Of a DNA stretch of 64,000 bases, positions 13,001 through 54,135 are shown piece after piece (positions within the stretch are counted from its first letter, which is position 1; each line of letters begins with the position of its first letter). The notes beneath the pieces are model-generated. The model ran no database searches, had not been told where the DNA came from, and saw nothing but the letters and a program-made list of their open reading frames with translations. Made by a program: the position numbers and the translations under genes. Source of the DNA: Hyperoplus lanceolatus (taxonomy: Eukaryota; Chordata; Actinopteri; Uranoscopiformes; Ammodytidae); NCBI GenBank assembly GCA_026929865.2, contig CM049404.1, positions 4,813,001 through 4,877,000 on the forward strand, in the 5' to 3' direction.

Positions 13001-14515
13001 CAGTAATGTCAGATGCCAAAGTACTTTTTGTCTTGGCTTACAGAAATGATCACAAATGGAGCAGTACATTACATGTAACCATATTTCTATCAAAGAAGAA
13101 GCATTCTTTAGACATGAAAGGTGGTTTGCTAGTCATGAGGAGAAGCCTGCTGTGAACACTACTGTATAATGTCTTCCGTGGCTTGATATAGGCAGTTAGG
13201 AATAAGAAGAGGTTTCAACTTGGGAGCATTCCTGCAGTATGTAGAGGTAGCTACCCCTGTCGCTAGCCTGGCATTTACTCTATACAACATAGATATTAAG
13301 GCTAAATTAAATTTTTATTTTATCATGCAACATATTTCATGATTTTGATAATATTAAATCAATTGCAGTACAGTTCAAATGAATACGCTAGTGGAAAAGG
13401 AAGTGTTTTGAGTGAATATTTAAATTGGTATTGGTTAATTTACAAGTGAAACCAGTTAAAACCAGATCTTTAACATGAATAGACTGTGTTTTTAATATAA
13501 TAGGATTTTGGTGAGATGTAACTGCCAGACATGGTGGCTTTACAAACATTTTGCAACCTTTTTTCAGACAGTTCTGTATTTTTTCACCTGTCAGGAATTG
13601 CTTACTTAGTGTACTTATAATTACAACGAGGCTAACATGAACATGTTTTTGCAACTTGACTTGACTTGGTAATATACAACCCAGCGTCTTTTGGAGCTTG
13701 ACCAATGCTCGGGAGGGACTAAAACTCATATCTTCAACCTGGTCTTAGTGAAAGTTAGCTGTTTCACAATAGTATAATGTTACAATGCATTCTATTCTAG
13801 AAGCCAAAAGGAAACATTTCCCTACAATGTGGCTAGTGCTTGTATACAAAAACATACACTCATGTCAAAGTGTTCTCTATTTAAAAAATGACAGAGGGAT
13901 TGTTTTATCTTTCAAAGTGACAAAAAGCATACAACTTTGAAAGGACTAACACAACGTGAACAGTTGACCATGAAAGGCGTTACAGGCTCAACTCTGAAAG
14001 TACCGGAGATTAGTCTGAGCATCAGCTGTCCCTGAATGTTTCCCTTCAGCGTGGTGGGCCTCTTTCGCTGTTTGAAATACAAATGACCACAGTGAAACCA
14101 ACCACACATGGTTGGTTTACATTACAACTCAACACGTAGGTCACACATGCCCTCGAGCTTCCCAATGCTTCTCACCTCAATACACACACACACCAGGGCC
14201 GCATTACCACCAACATTTGCTCATTACCACATACACACATTTGTATGCATAATATATACAACTTACAGATGTCCCACTTGTATGTTGATTCGGGGGGAAA
14301 TCCAACATGCCGTGTGTATGTGTGGCTTCTACAGTGACTGATGAAAAGTATTAGCACTAGTGTGGTTTCAGGCTGTTTGAGGATAAGGGTTGTTCAAAGT
14401 AGCATAACGGGAATATTCATAGTGATGCTAATCTTTCTCCAGAACTGCAACCGTACAGCTTCCACAGGTCATTTGCCATTTACCGCACAAAGAGCTTGAA
14501 GTAAAGTTCTGCATC
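10027..14515. other. Unannotated intergenic DNA; possible MITE at about 10363-10755
   Basis: No gene was recognised in this 4.5 kb. Between about 10363 and 10755 the ends read TAACCTGGTGCTACC and, inverted, TAGCCTGGCTCCGCC. The interior is GC-richer with CpG words and TGACGTCA, which suggests a small non-autonomous DNA element. (ATTCA)n words occur near 10999. The rest is plain AT-leaning sequence. Confidence 0.35.
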
Positions 14516-14865
14516 TTAAAGGTGGAGTGAGTCTGGAGAATGTGTTGTAGTCAAAATCACTTACTGTCAAAATCAGTGAATTTCCTCTCATGAGGTAATG
14601 TGTGTGCGCTGAAAAAAAAATATTGTGTTTATACACACACAGCCTCGCTCTGCAAACTGGTATGTAAACAAAGGGTATGTTAAAAAAAGGGGGGGGGCAC
14701 AGTATACTAGCAACATGCCTGTTTACAAAGATACGGCCATGTATTAACACTGGATTCATGTTTTCACTGCACACACAGTGCGGACAGGTAGCAGATAATG
14801 AGGAAAAATGTAATGATTTTGACAATAAAAATATTGACAACAAGAATTACTGACTCCACCTTTAA
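14516..14865. mobile_element. TTAA-bounded MITE, 350 bp
   Basis: The left end reads TTAAAGGTGGAGTGAGT and the right end inverted reads TTAAAGGTGGAGTCAGT, so there are terminal inverted repeats of at least 17 bp with one mismatch, starting with TTAA. There is no coding capacity. TTAA targeting is typical of piggyBac and Kolobok-type elements; which one mobilised this copy cannot be told. Confidence 0.75.
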
Positions 14866-15227
14866 TCCCCCTCACCAGCAGCCTAATCAGGTAGCAGTGA
14901 ATCTGACCAGGCACATGGAACTACTTTCTCATGACAGGTCCTGAACATAGCTGGATCAACAGGGTCAGGTGTTGTTGTTTTTGTGAGGGGGTTATTTGCA
15001 TGAGCCCGGGCTATGTACCTAATCAGACTAACAGATGAGCCAATATCCTGTTCTCACAACATATGCTGGCCTGAGCCACACTCGCTCTATGCGTTGTGTG
15101 TGGATAGGCCTATGTGTGGGAACAATGGCCCTGCTGTTTGCCCATCCACCACTGCTGCTGTATTTGCCTTACACCTGTGCTTGGCAGCCCCCCAGCACTC
15201 AAATCAACCCCCCCTACCCTACCCTAA

Positions 15228-15259
<32 letters not shown>

Positions 15260-15469
15260 ACACACTCCCAGCCCTCAGCCCCACACTCCCCAATCCACTT
15301 TAGTTCTCAGTTTACATCCTGCGATAGCCTTACAAAGAACAATGCATATTCAACAGGCTTACGAGGCCGGATAATGTACATGTGGGCCCCTCAGCCACGT
15401 CTTATTGTTTCATATGAAAATGGAAATCGGGACGATATCAAAGGATTTCTTCATTCCGCCTCCACCATG

Positions 15470-15525
<56 letters not shown>

Positions 15526-15814
15526 TCCTGCTCGTAACTGAGGATGAGGTGTGAGGAGTGAGAGATTGAAGGGAATGGGGAGGATGGCTGTGGAGTGGGC
15601 GGGTGAGCTGTTGGATTTTACGGGTTCACAATCTCACAGAGAGCCGTGGCGTCCTTCTGTGGTTTTTGAGGGGGCCTTTGTGAAACTGGAGCCCCCTGAA
15701 GGCATGAGAAGGGGTGGGGGGGTACAGGGAGGGTTCACAGCCCCATAGCCCAGCAGTAAAGGTCCACCTCTTTTCCCGCAGTGTCAGCGTCACAGGTGTG
15801 TGACCGACAATACA

Positions 15815-15856
<42 letters not shown>

Positions 15857-16689
15857 AGAGCTAGAACCGTGTCCAATCAATGGACACACTGTATTGTAAT
15901 CATCTATTGTGGGGGAATAGGCTGGTGCTCGAAGGTAAACACTGTAGGGAATAATACACTCTTGTGGATCAGGTATGACCCTCAGGCTAGAGCTCTGCAT
16001 TCACACAAGCAGGCCAGAGGACTGGAGAGAAAGATGTTGAGGCACAACACCTCCTCTTGATTGCCATAGCAGTTGCTCAACATTTTGCTATGCAACGCTG
16101 GGCAACAAACAATGAAAGTAAGGTCAGATAAAGCTTGACAGTGAATTCCACGCCGCACCAGTTGCTAGGTAAAGGACTTTTCTTAATTCCCCATATTCAT
16201 ACAGGACTCCCCCAACTCCCACTCCCACACACCCTCCTCCTGAGACTGTAAAAGCAGATTAAACTTGTTTTTTGTTCATAACTTGACCACTTTCTATCTA
16301 CAGGGCTGGCAGGGTGCAACATTTTTGGGATATTTCCCATAAATTATGACGGGCTATCAGTAGGCCAGCTGTACTCTTGCATTCTGGTATTCAATTTGCT
16401 ATTATGCTTATATGAATACATCTCTCTCCGCCTGTCACAATGATTCTAGCGCTGTACGCGGGGATGCTCAGAATAAAGGGACTTCAAGTAATGCGGCTCC
16501 CGCTCCTTTTCCATCCCCAGGCCCATTCAATGCAGCAAACTCTTCTTCAATATCTCCATGCAAATGATTATGTTGCCCTGTAAGCTGCTTGATAGCCAGG
16601 TAGGCAACATAGTAACTAGGGTGCCTTCAAGTGCACCCTGTTAACTCTACTTCTTTATGGTTTAAGGAGGGATATATCTCAAAGGGCGC
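14866..16689. other. Intergenic DNA with several short microsatellites
   Basis: No gene seen. Contains (CA)n at about 15230-15264 and 15473-15522 and (TG)n at about 15817-15853. Frames of 100-170 codons here depend on the repeats and are not believed. Confidence 0.5.
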
Positions 16690-16785
16690 AATTAGTGAGT
16701 AGTATACTGTACTAAAGTACTTCTGCTTTATGCTACTCTATGTTTCTACTCCGCTACATTTCAGTGGGAAATATTGTATATATAG

Positions 16786-18092
16786 TAGGGGAGAGTGGCC
16801 TAAGTTGTGCATTTTGGAAGTTGTGCCACCCCTTGTTTCTAGAAAACCGTGGAGGAAATTGGAAATGTGACCACATATTTAAGAAGAGCCATCCATTTGA
16901 CTCATCATGTAAAGAAGGGAGACACAAGGAATAAGATATAAGCACATTTAAGCTAAAAAAAACTGTGTTTTGCCTTTCAAAGTAAAATTTCCATGATCAA
17001 GGTTTTTTGATTATTGTGTTTGAACAATTATAGACAAGTTTGAAAACATTTGACACATGTTTTAGTGCTTTGGTATGCTACATTTTGAGTCTATACAGTT
17101 AGCACGATGTCAGCCCTAAATTGCTGCATCATGCTTATTATCCAAATTTCTGGGATTGGGGTGATTTGTGCCAAAGGGCCTGAGTGAGTTATAAGTAAGT
17201 AAGTAAGTAAGTAAGTAAAATGTATTTATAAAAGCACATTTATGACAGTTTGCACTGTCCAAAGTGCTGTACATAGTGCATTCAGTAGGTAAACAATGAA
17301 GGTAAAATAACAATAATCAAAATAAAAGACGTAAAGCCCATACATCCACATAAACACAGATAGTAGTGCAGAGGTAAGATAGTTAATGGGGAGGAAACAC
17401 CAGGATGTACATATGGGTTTTGAGCCTTGATTTAAAGGCAGAAATGTAGGGGAATCCACATTTGTCAGGTGGCAGTTGGTTCCACAAGCACGGAGCAACT
17501 AGTGCAAAGTACATTTCTGAGAGTTGTGCCAGTGGCATGGCTGTATACGCTGGTCACCAAAAGAAAGTGATTGTCTACAGTAGCTCAGAAGAGAGTGACA
17601 TCTCAATTCTACTTAACGACACCACTGATGAGAGTTCAGATGGCCAGAAAGATGATGATGGTGACTTTGTCATTGTGAGCTTTGCAGGTAAAACCATTAG
17701 ATCTGCTAGGCCTTGTTTAAGAAAATTGTCCTTCAATCTTTGTCAACTATTTACTTTATTTACTTTAAATACACCTTAAATAAGTGATTGTCTAATGGAT
17801 TTGTCTTGCATTACAGTTTATGAGATATATATCAATGGCACAATTCACCCCATGGTGTTCTCTCCAACCGCACAACTTACACCACACCGGGGGCAAGTTG
17901 TGCATCAAGACAACTTTTTTTCTGAAAGCTAAATTTCTTCAACAGTTTATTCCAGATCCAAAGTTTTTATTGCCAGGGATGCACAACACCCTGAAATATA
18001 TGTACATATTTGAGTTGGAGACTTTACTGTCAAGGCCTTACTTTAAAGTCACTTTGAGTGAAAAGTTGCACAACTTAGGCCACTCTCCCCTG
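16786..18092. mobile_element. 1.3-kb inverted-repeat DNA transposon, possibly pogo-like
   Basis: The left end reads TAGGGGAGAGTGGCCTAAGT then TGTGC. The right end inverted reads CAGGGGAGAGTGGCCTAAGT then TGTGC, so terminal repeats of at least 25 bp match apart from the second-to-outermost bases. A TA follows the right end, consistent with TA targeting. An internal frame around 17540-17690 encodes an acidic stretch with SSSEESDISILLND and DDDGDFVIVSFAGK, reminiscent of the C-terminal tail of fish pogo/jerky-type transposases and followed by a GT. No catalytic domain is present, so the copy is internally deleted. Family assignment is tentative. Confidence 0.5.
17192..17500. repeat. (AAGT)n plus dispersed LINE-tail-like repeat nested in the pogo-like element
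   Basis: Six to seven AAGT units are followed by TGTATTTATAAAAGCACATT and, further on, GGCAGTTGGTTCCACAAGCA. This arrangement recurs widely in fish genomes as LINE-derived 3' sequence. It interrupts the inside of the 16786-18092 transposon. Class assignment is from memory only. Confidence 0.35.
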
Positions 18093-18349
18093 TACATATT
18101 TTTTTACTTCATTACATTTCTCTGACGACTAAAGCTACTACTTATTTTTAAATTTAAGAATGTATACACCAAAAGTGGGTTGTATCAGTTATATAAATAT
18201 GATGAAGATTACCACATTATATAAAGTAGTTGAAATCTGCTTCTCCTCCACAATCTATTTCTTACATAAATACAACCATGATAAGGATTCATCAATAGTA
18301 TTTAGTCATAATAAAAAGTCTTCATAGGGAGCACTTTTTGATAGTTTAA

Positions 18350-18745
18350 AGTGGCTACGAGGAACTTTCATTTTCGGTTGATTCTAGTGCCCTCTTTGGA
18401 CAAAATGCAGTAGTTTTTTTTTTTACAACACCACCGCTTGCTGTCGTAAATATCTTGGCTAGTGCATGCTGGCAGCAGGATGCATGGGGATGCGGTAATG
18501 TATTTATAATGTGACTATGTCAGATTAATAATGGTAATATGACCATGGTGAAGCGAAGTAAACCTTAATTTAGTACCATTCATCAACATTCTGTCTGGGT
18601 TCCCGGGGAAATCGGACTTGTGCAAAAGCATTAATAATTATATAACATCAGCGTTGTTTTCGCTGATAGTGTCGTTTGCTGTAACAGGTCATTTATGATC
18701 TACAGAGGACAAATTTGACTGTTTCATAAACATTTAAAAGGTCCT
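18350..18745. mobile_element. Small DNA element nested in the hAT-like MITE
   Basis: It starts TTTAAAGTGGCTACGAGG and the right part contains TTAAAAGGTCCTGCTAGG, giving loosely inverted ends. The sequence to either side continues the ACTTTTACT-rich MITE. No coding capacity. Boundaries are approximate to 10-20 bp. Confidence 0.4.
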
Positions 18746-19104
18746 GCTAGGTAAGTACAATTTGCTGATAGTACCTCAGAATGGGGGGGGGGCAGATGCA
18801 GACGCAGGTTCGAATCTCGGGTATAATACAAAATTAAGGGACACCTGTTATTTAGTATTTTTACACTGTTTTATTGGTACTTTCAGTATACTTGAGTAAA
18901 ATATACTGGTACTTCTACTCCTTATTTCAGTGAACCCACATCATAATGTGTATATTGTTACATAAGACCAAGGAAACAAAGACAATCACCAGCAGTATAT
19001 TTCAACTCGACTTTCAGATTCTGCTTATGTGCCACAAATTGCTAAAGTTCCGACAGTCCCTTAAAGTTGCAATAGTTTTCCACCACCAACCCACCCCACC
19101 TCCC

Positions 19105-46474
<27,370 letters not shown>

Positions 46475-48290
46475 TTCTGAAAGCCATGAGAAAAGGGAAT
46501 TTGAAAATTCAGGCACTGAAGCAGGCAAGCCCATTTGAACTCTTAAAGCTGAGCTGGAAGGGACACTGCTAGGGACGGCTATGGATCGGCAGGACCAAGA
46601 GAACTGTGCCGACCTGAATCAGACTGACTTACTGTACATTTTTCTTTTTGATTTACTTCATCTTATCAACACGGGAAATTTGAGCAAATATACAACAATG
46701 AGATGTATCAAGCAAGACTATATATTTAGATATCTATTTTTTATTATCCATGTCTTCTGTGCTAGATACAATTCGTTCCCCGTGCCATTTTTTTCACCCA
46801 TCATCATTTTTGCATTCCTGCTTCATAAAAAAGTCAACAATCAAGCCAGTTCTGGGAAGAGAAATTGCCCCCTCATCATCTTGTCACACCCAGTGTCAAA
46901 TGTACAGGGGTTGGTGTGAGCAGTGGAGTCCGGCCATTGGCTCAGCTGGTGCTGATGTCATAACGTCTCCCTTCTTTAATTGGCACTTTAGTTAATTTCC
47001 TGCTGTTCCACCAATGAGGATGGAGCGTTTTGCTTCAATGAGCTTGAGCTGGCCCAGAATTAAAGAGACGGTGTTGCTTATAGGCGTATATAAACACACG
47101 TGAACTTGTGTATTGGTTTGTTGTGTCTGGCTTTTTCGCTGGCTCTTTGAAGATTGCAAATGAAGCTGTAATAATATAAGTGATGTTATATGAAAAGAAA
47201 AAGAGAGAATATATATATAAGGTACTCTGTGTGTACAGATTGACCGTAATGTTTCTTTGTGTTTGGGACGTTCGCTGAAAAACATTGGGATTTAAAACTT
47301 AATAATGTAGCACTTGGATCAACAAATCTCATTTATTTAGATGGTCTCAGAATAGCAAGAAATGGGCGATTACTCACCATGACCTATAACTAGAAAAGGT
47401 AATGGTATCGAAGTGATAAACTTTGTAAATTAACTAAGTTTGAATTAGATTGTTTGTAGCTATATGCCAGTCATGAAGAGGGAGAGGATGACATTTTTTC
47501 AAAAATGCCTCTTGCACAAAAAAAAAAGTCTTGTTGTGGTTGAGAGGATTTCATACTTAATAATAGTTTAGTTTGCAATGTCTCATTTAGTTTTCTTAGA
47601 AGCTATAAAGAAAATATTCATATTTCTGTCGGTTTGAGTAACGTGTTGACGGGATAAAAAAAACTATACGCTTTAGTGCTCAAACTCCTTCCAGGCATTC
47701 TTAAAGTGCCTGTCTGCTGGACATCAGCGGTAGATTGCTTCTGTCTGGGTTTTGAATGAAGCAGTGTATATAGTGGACAGTCCCCCCCCCTCCTCCCCCC
47801 AGTGCTCTTAATTGATGACTGCAAACTATTGTGTTACTGATGTACACCTTCCTTTACTTGAATTTTTACTGTACTCTTATTTTTTTTCAAATTGTATCTA
47901 TGATTATATTGTAGCTGATAGATCCATCTTTGGAAAAGGGATTTTTTTTGTTTTTTTGGTTATTACTCTGGTTTTACTGGTTGCAATGACATTTTGTTGT
48001 ACATTGTTCTTTCTGATTTCACCATATTACCAAACTGATTATTTTTCCCATCACTCTCAATCAAAGCGATGTCTCCTTCCTCTTGGCTGCCTTTCCAAAC
48101 ATTTTGAGAGTGCCTTCATCAAAGAGCGCAAAACACTCCCTCCTTTTTTGCCTGTTGTTTTATACTGTATTTAATAGCCTATTTATTTTTTACCTTTTAT
48201 TTATTTATGCTGATAAACACTGAGCTGGGATTATAATTGAATTGAAGGTTGTTCTCTCATTCTCAAAAAATAAAATCAAAAAAATGCTCT
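46475..48290 (+). other. epha2: epha2 3' UTR (inferred)
   Basis: AT-rich sequence after the TGA with several ATTTA words. The end is inferred from the AATAAA at 48269-48274. A later AATAAA at about 48463, next to a (CA)n tract, is an alternative. Confidence 0.6.
48269..48274 (+). terminator. epha2: Candidate epha2 poly(A) signal AATAAA
   Basis: Canonical AATAAA about 1.8 kb after the stop, in an AT-rich 3' UTR context. It would be supported by transcripts ending 10-30 bp downstream. Confidence 0.55.
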
Positions 48291-48466
48291 TATGTCCGTC
48301 TCTTGTCGCTGAATCTTTCAAACGTGAGATTGGCCTTTTCTCTGTTGTATATGACTGACACAAAACAGAGCCGTTGGAATGCTTTTATTTGTTTGAAACG
48401 GTGCCAGGATGTTTATGCTTCTACCTGGATGTCCTGATAAATGCTGTCAGAGCTGGAACATTGAAT

Positions 48467-50160
<1,694 letters not shown>

Positions 50161-50711
50161 TTTGACAGCGTGGTGGATTTCTCTCTCTCTCTCTCTGTCT
50201 CTGTCTCTCTCTTTCTCTCTCTCTGTCTCTCTCTTCCTTCCAAGATAACAAAAAGAGGAGCAGAGAGAGCCACACTGTTTAAGCTGTACCGCTGACTGTG
50301 CTGTTTGGAATTATGCAAATTCCACGTCAGACACTGCAGCAGCCCAAGCTGACTGGCTGGTGGAGCAGGAGGCCTGGTAGTTTGCTTTATGTCTTGGGCT
50401 GCAATGTGATTATCCTCGCTCCGCGGGGGTTTGAGTGTGTGGAAGTTTTTGTGTCTTGTCATTAGGACTGTAAATGACAGGGACGCATGGGGAGACAGAG
50501 AAAGCACAGAGGGAGAGGGAGAGGGGGGGTGAGGCCTGGTTGTGTGTGTGTGTGTGTGGGTGGGTGGGGTGGGGGGGGGGGTTTTGAGCTGCTGGAGTTT
50601 TTTGAGCCGTAGCAGGGCTTTACTGCATGGCCACAATAGCATGTGTGGTGATTGTGTTGAAGGCTTGGCGTCCGGGGAACTGCCCCCCCCTACCCCATCC
50701 ACCCAATGTAG

Positions 50712-50770
<59 letters not shown>
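50161..50770. repeat. Microsatellite cluster: (TC)n and two (TG)n tracts
   Basis: An interrupted TC repeat at about 50180-50236, a short TG/G-rich run at 50539-50582 and (TG)n at 50713-50766. Frames across the cluster are repeat artefacts. Confidence 0.9.
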
Positions 50771-50771
<1 letters not shown>

Positions 50772-52587
50772 GGGGCCGCGGCTTTCCCTTTTAGCGCTTG
50801 TGCTTTGCCCCGCCTTTCTCGTGGCCTGTTAGATGTCTTTGTTCCTCGGGGCCAAGGTCAATTTGAAAAGAAATGGAGGAAAGAAGGAAAACATTAGCAT
50901 GGCACTGTTCATGTAGCCTATGTAGCCTACTGTATGTATGAGCTCTCCCTATAACCCCCGCCCTTCTATTTTTATTTCTGTTTTGTGTTGTTTGTGTTGC
51001 AGCGCTCAGTGTCATGAAATAAAAAAAATAGAAAAGAAACAACAGGAATTTACATCCTCGCTAATTTTAGCAATGGGTTCCTGACCAGAAAACACATCCT
51101 CCAATTTCTGTCTATATTGGTCTGCCTGCGTCTTTCCGCTGCTGTTTCTCGCCCCCAGACGTCCAGGTTTTTGTTGTTGAAGATTGTTCTGCTCCCTCAA
51201 TCTTCTCCAAACCATTCTCTCTATTTTCCCTGTCAGAGGCGGATTACTGATTTACTCATTGTCGGGGCCTGAGGCAAACACAGGCATGGGGCCCGCCACG
51301 TCGCACGTTCTACCCCTCTCTTCCTCGGGCACTTATTAATCTAAGATGGACGACATGTAATTTATTTTTATTCAATTTCACATTCAAACGGCTTAAACAG
51401 GTTTCCAAAGCATCAAAGTACAATTTGTCCCAGATGTCACAGATCACTTCAATATTGTGTTCAACAAACATTTAAAATTTTAAGATGAATATTTATTAAT
51501 ATGCCCTCTGTTTTGTTTTTGTCGCCAATAGCCGCGACATTACATTAAGCTGGAGCTTCAGTAGTTTTGATCAAAACTTTTGGTTTTCCTCACACTTTCC
51601 CTCCTCTTTCTAGCGATGTGAGCTTCTCTTCATTTTGTTCGTTTACTAATGTCTTCTGCTGACTTAATATGGTGTACGATGGTGGGGAAGTTCAATGTAG
51701 TTGACACTGGGGCCGAGACATTAATTAATAAAAGCTTGTTTAATGAATTATGGATATTTGCAAAGACAAGCAAAATTAGTGTAAAGTAAAACTTTTTTTT
51801 TTTATTAACCAAAAGATTATCAGAAGCTTGGACCCCAACCATAACCCTATACCAATGGTAAACCGGCTTCTGTTCTCAACTAAAAGATTGTATATGTCCT
51901 CATCCAAGATTACCCTCTGAATGCTGCCAGAACTCCTCTCCATGTCTAATCCATGTAAAAACAAACCAAGCGGTTGGAACTTAATGCTTCAGAGGACTTC
52001 TTGTATAAGATAGTGAGGACACTGAGCAGCAAATAATTATTACCAGCATCCAGCAGTAACTGTGCTGCTGTGATCTGTTTGATGTCAGCACCAGTAGACG
52101 TGAGAAAGGGACAGACAGACAGCAGAGCAGAAACACAAGCCACTGTTGACACAAGCCTTGTCTCTCTGCAAACCCCTTTGTATATTTGGAAACGGCCAGC
52201 CCTAATTCACTCCATATTCGCCTCATAATGACACCGCTGATGTCACTCAACACATTTAAAAATGTCTCCCTGATCCTTTTTTACAAGAGCCTGTAAACAT
52301 GTCGGTGGTGTTGACCAAGAGGTGCTTTGTGTGGTGGCGTGGCTGAGGTTATGAAGATGACCGCGGATGGAGAAAATCATCAAACGATTAAATATGTTTT
52401 ACACAAAAGCCCGGCCTGGCTGTCAGTGTGTTTGTCGTCAAGGTCTGCTCCCAAACCTGAGGGGCAACGGAATGAGAGAGGTCATGTGGCTTCACATTTC
52501 ACTGGTGTAATGAGGGGAGACATATTATGCTGATGCTTTTTCTTGGTCTTCAGGAGGTGAAGTTCCACTGAGTGTGTAATTTGAGTC
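50771..52587. other. Intergenic DNA; possible hAT terminus at 51234
   Basis: No gene seen. CAGAGGCGGATTACTG at 51234 resembles a hAT left end and is similar to the word at 2919; no right end was found. Confidence 0.35.
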
Positions 52588-53072
52588 TTAAGGGTGAAGT
52601 AAGCGGTTTATTTATGTTTTATTTAAGTGTTAAATCGCTCTTTATTCATACAGTGATCAGTTTCATAATGTGCACGTTTCATAAAGCTGATCTCTCAGTC
52701 AGCTGCTCTGCATGTAATCGGCAAATAAACTTTGGGGGATCCCGAAATTAATATCCAATCACAAGAGAAAACGCTACAAACCGACACCTGTCTCACTCAT
52801 GGTCTCACTGCCGGTGCACGCCAGAGCGACAGATGGGTGATTATGTATGCGCCTACAATGGCGAGCAGGTAAAAATCCTTCCCAATGTCTGTTTGGATTG
52901 TTTTTATCATGTTTTATCACACTTATGGATCTGAGATGATGCTAGATAACTTGCTGCTTGTAAACCGCAGTGCATTAATGTGGTGACGTAGGGACGAGCG
53001 AGGGGACCGCTAACTGCAGTAACTGACAGGAAGTTATAGCTAAAAGAACCATTCCGCTTACAGCACCTTTAG
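52588..53072. mobile_element. MITE, about 485 bp, TTAA-type ends
   Basis: The left end reads TTAAGGGTGAAGTAAGCGG and the right end inverted reads CTAAAGGTGCTGTAAGCGG. Imperfect inverted repeats of about 19 bp, no coding capacity; the right TTAA has decayed to TTAG. Confidence 0.65.
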
Positions 53073-54038
53073 CAAACGTATTTTATGGAATTTAATTTTT
53101 TATTCAATTCAACTTTTATGTAGACTCAGTAGGTTATCTAAACACAATCCATGCTGTCCTTTTGCAGCCAAAGTTACGGATAAAAGGAAGGCTTAATGGG
53201 GAAATACATGGATGCAGGCTCCACTAGTGATGATCACTGAACATAGTCTGTGTAACCGCAACATCCACGTCGCACAGTTTGTTCACAAAACATCGCAATG
53301 TGAAACTTACGTTCATAGGAAGTATTATGTTTCTTTTACTGGAAAAAATATTCAAAAGCTTTCTTAATTATGTAAGGATAATTAGCCACATTTACCTCAA
53401 GTATGAGAGGTAAAAGTACTAATTCTGCAGAAGAATTGTCCCATTTTAATGTTGAACTAGTTTCAGGTTGTGCTGATTAACGTTAACAACCTTACATACT
53501 GTTATATATATTTAGTTTGTAATGTAATCTACAGCATAATTCAAATTCTAAATCGCCACATGTTGAGATGTGTGAAGAGTGTCTACCATCTTGATCAGGT
53601 AAATGTAGCGGAGCAACATTTGCCAAATTGGAGCAGAAGAAAAAAGTTTCAAAGTACAGTACTGTATTCCACCATTGTATTTCCCATGCTTATTTTCCGT
53701 TGACTTGTAGGCTATAAATACCAGCGGTTGTTCTGTCTTTCAGTCGAGGAAAGTCACACAAGCGCTCCCATATAAAATGCATTGGTGTGTATTGTGCGAC
53801 AATTGTTTCCTGCTCAGTGCCAGTGTTGACAGCCACTAAAGCCAGACTATCCACATTTGATTGCAGAGGAGGAAGCCTGGGTTAGGGTGCAACCAATAGA
53901 GTGGCAGCCATTCTGATAGGCCCAGACACCTGTCCTTTCATGGAAGACATATCCCTTAATCATCAGAGTCACCTACTGGCCAAGTGTGTTGACACATACA
54001 AGGAATTTCACTTGAGTTGTCAGTAGCACGTACATGTT

Positions 54039-54041
<3 letters not shown>
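53073..54041. other. Intergenic DNA
   Basis: No gene or repeat recognised. Confidence 0.4.

Positions 54042-54132
<91 letters not shown>
54042..54132. repeat. (CA)n microsatellite, about 90 bp
   Basis: Pure CA repeat. Confidence 0.97.

Positions 54133-54135
<3 letters not shown>

Larger units (their letters stand above)
16690..18935. mobile_element. hAT-like MITE disrupted by two later insertions
   Basis: Left (about 16690-16785), middle (about 18093-18350) and right (about 18745-18935) pieces read as consecutive parts of the widespread fish MITE rich in ACTTTTACT/TACTTAAGTA words, e.g. CTCCGCTACATTTCAGTGGG on the left, ATTACATTTCTCTGACGACT in the middle and GTACAATTTGCTGATAGTAC on the right. 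The left and middle pieces are separated by a 1.3 kb inverted-repeat element. The middle and right pieces are separated by a second element starting TTTAAAGTGGCTACGAGG. Family recognition is from memory of fish repeats; the outer boundaries are approximate. Confidence 0.6.

Noticed and set aside
17462-17779. 105-codon frame as an independent host gene
   Set aside because: Lies wholly within the inverted-repeat transposon and looks like a transposase tail remnant.
18795-18830. Possible tRNA B box (GGTTCGAATCTCGGG)
   Set aside because: No A box, no cloverleaf partner arms and it sits in a MITE fragment; at most a tRNA-derived scrap.
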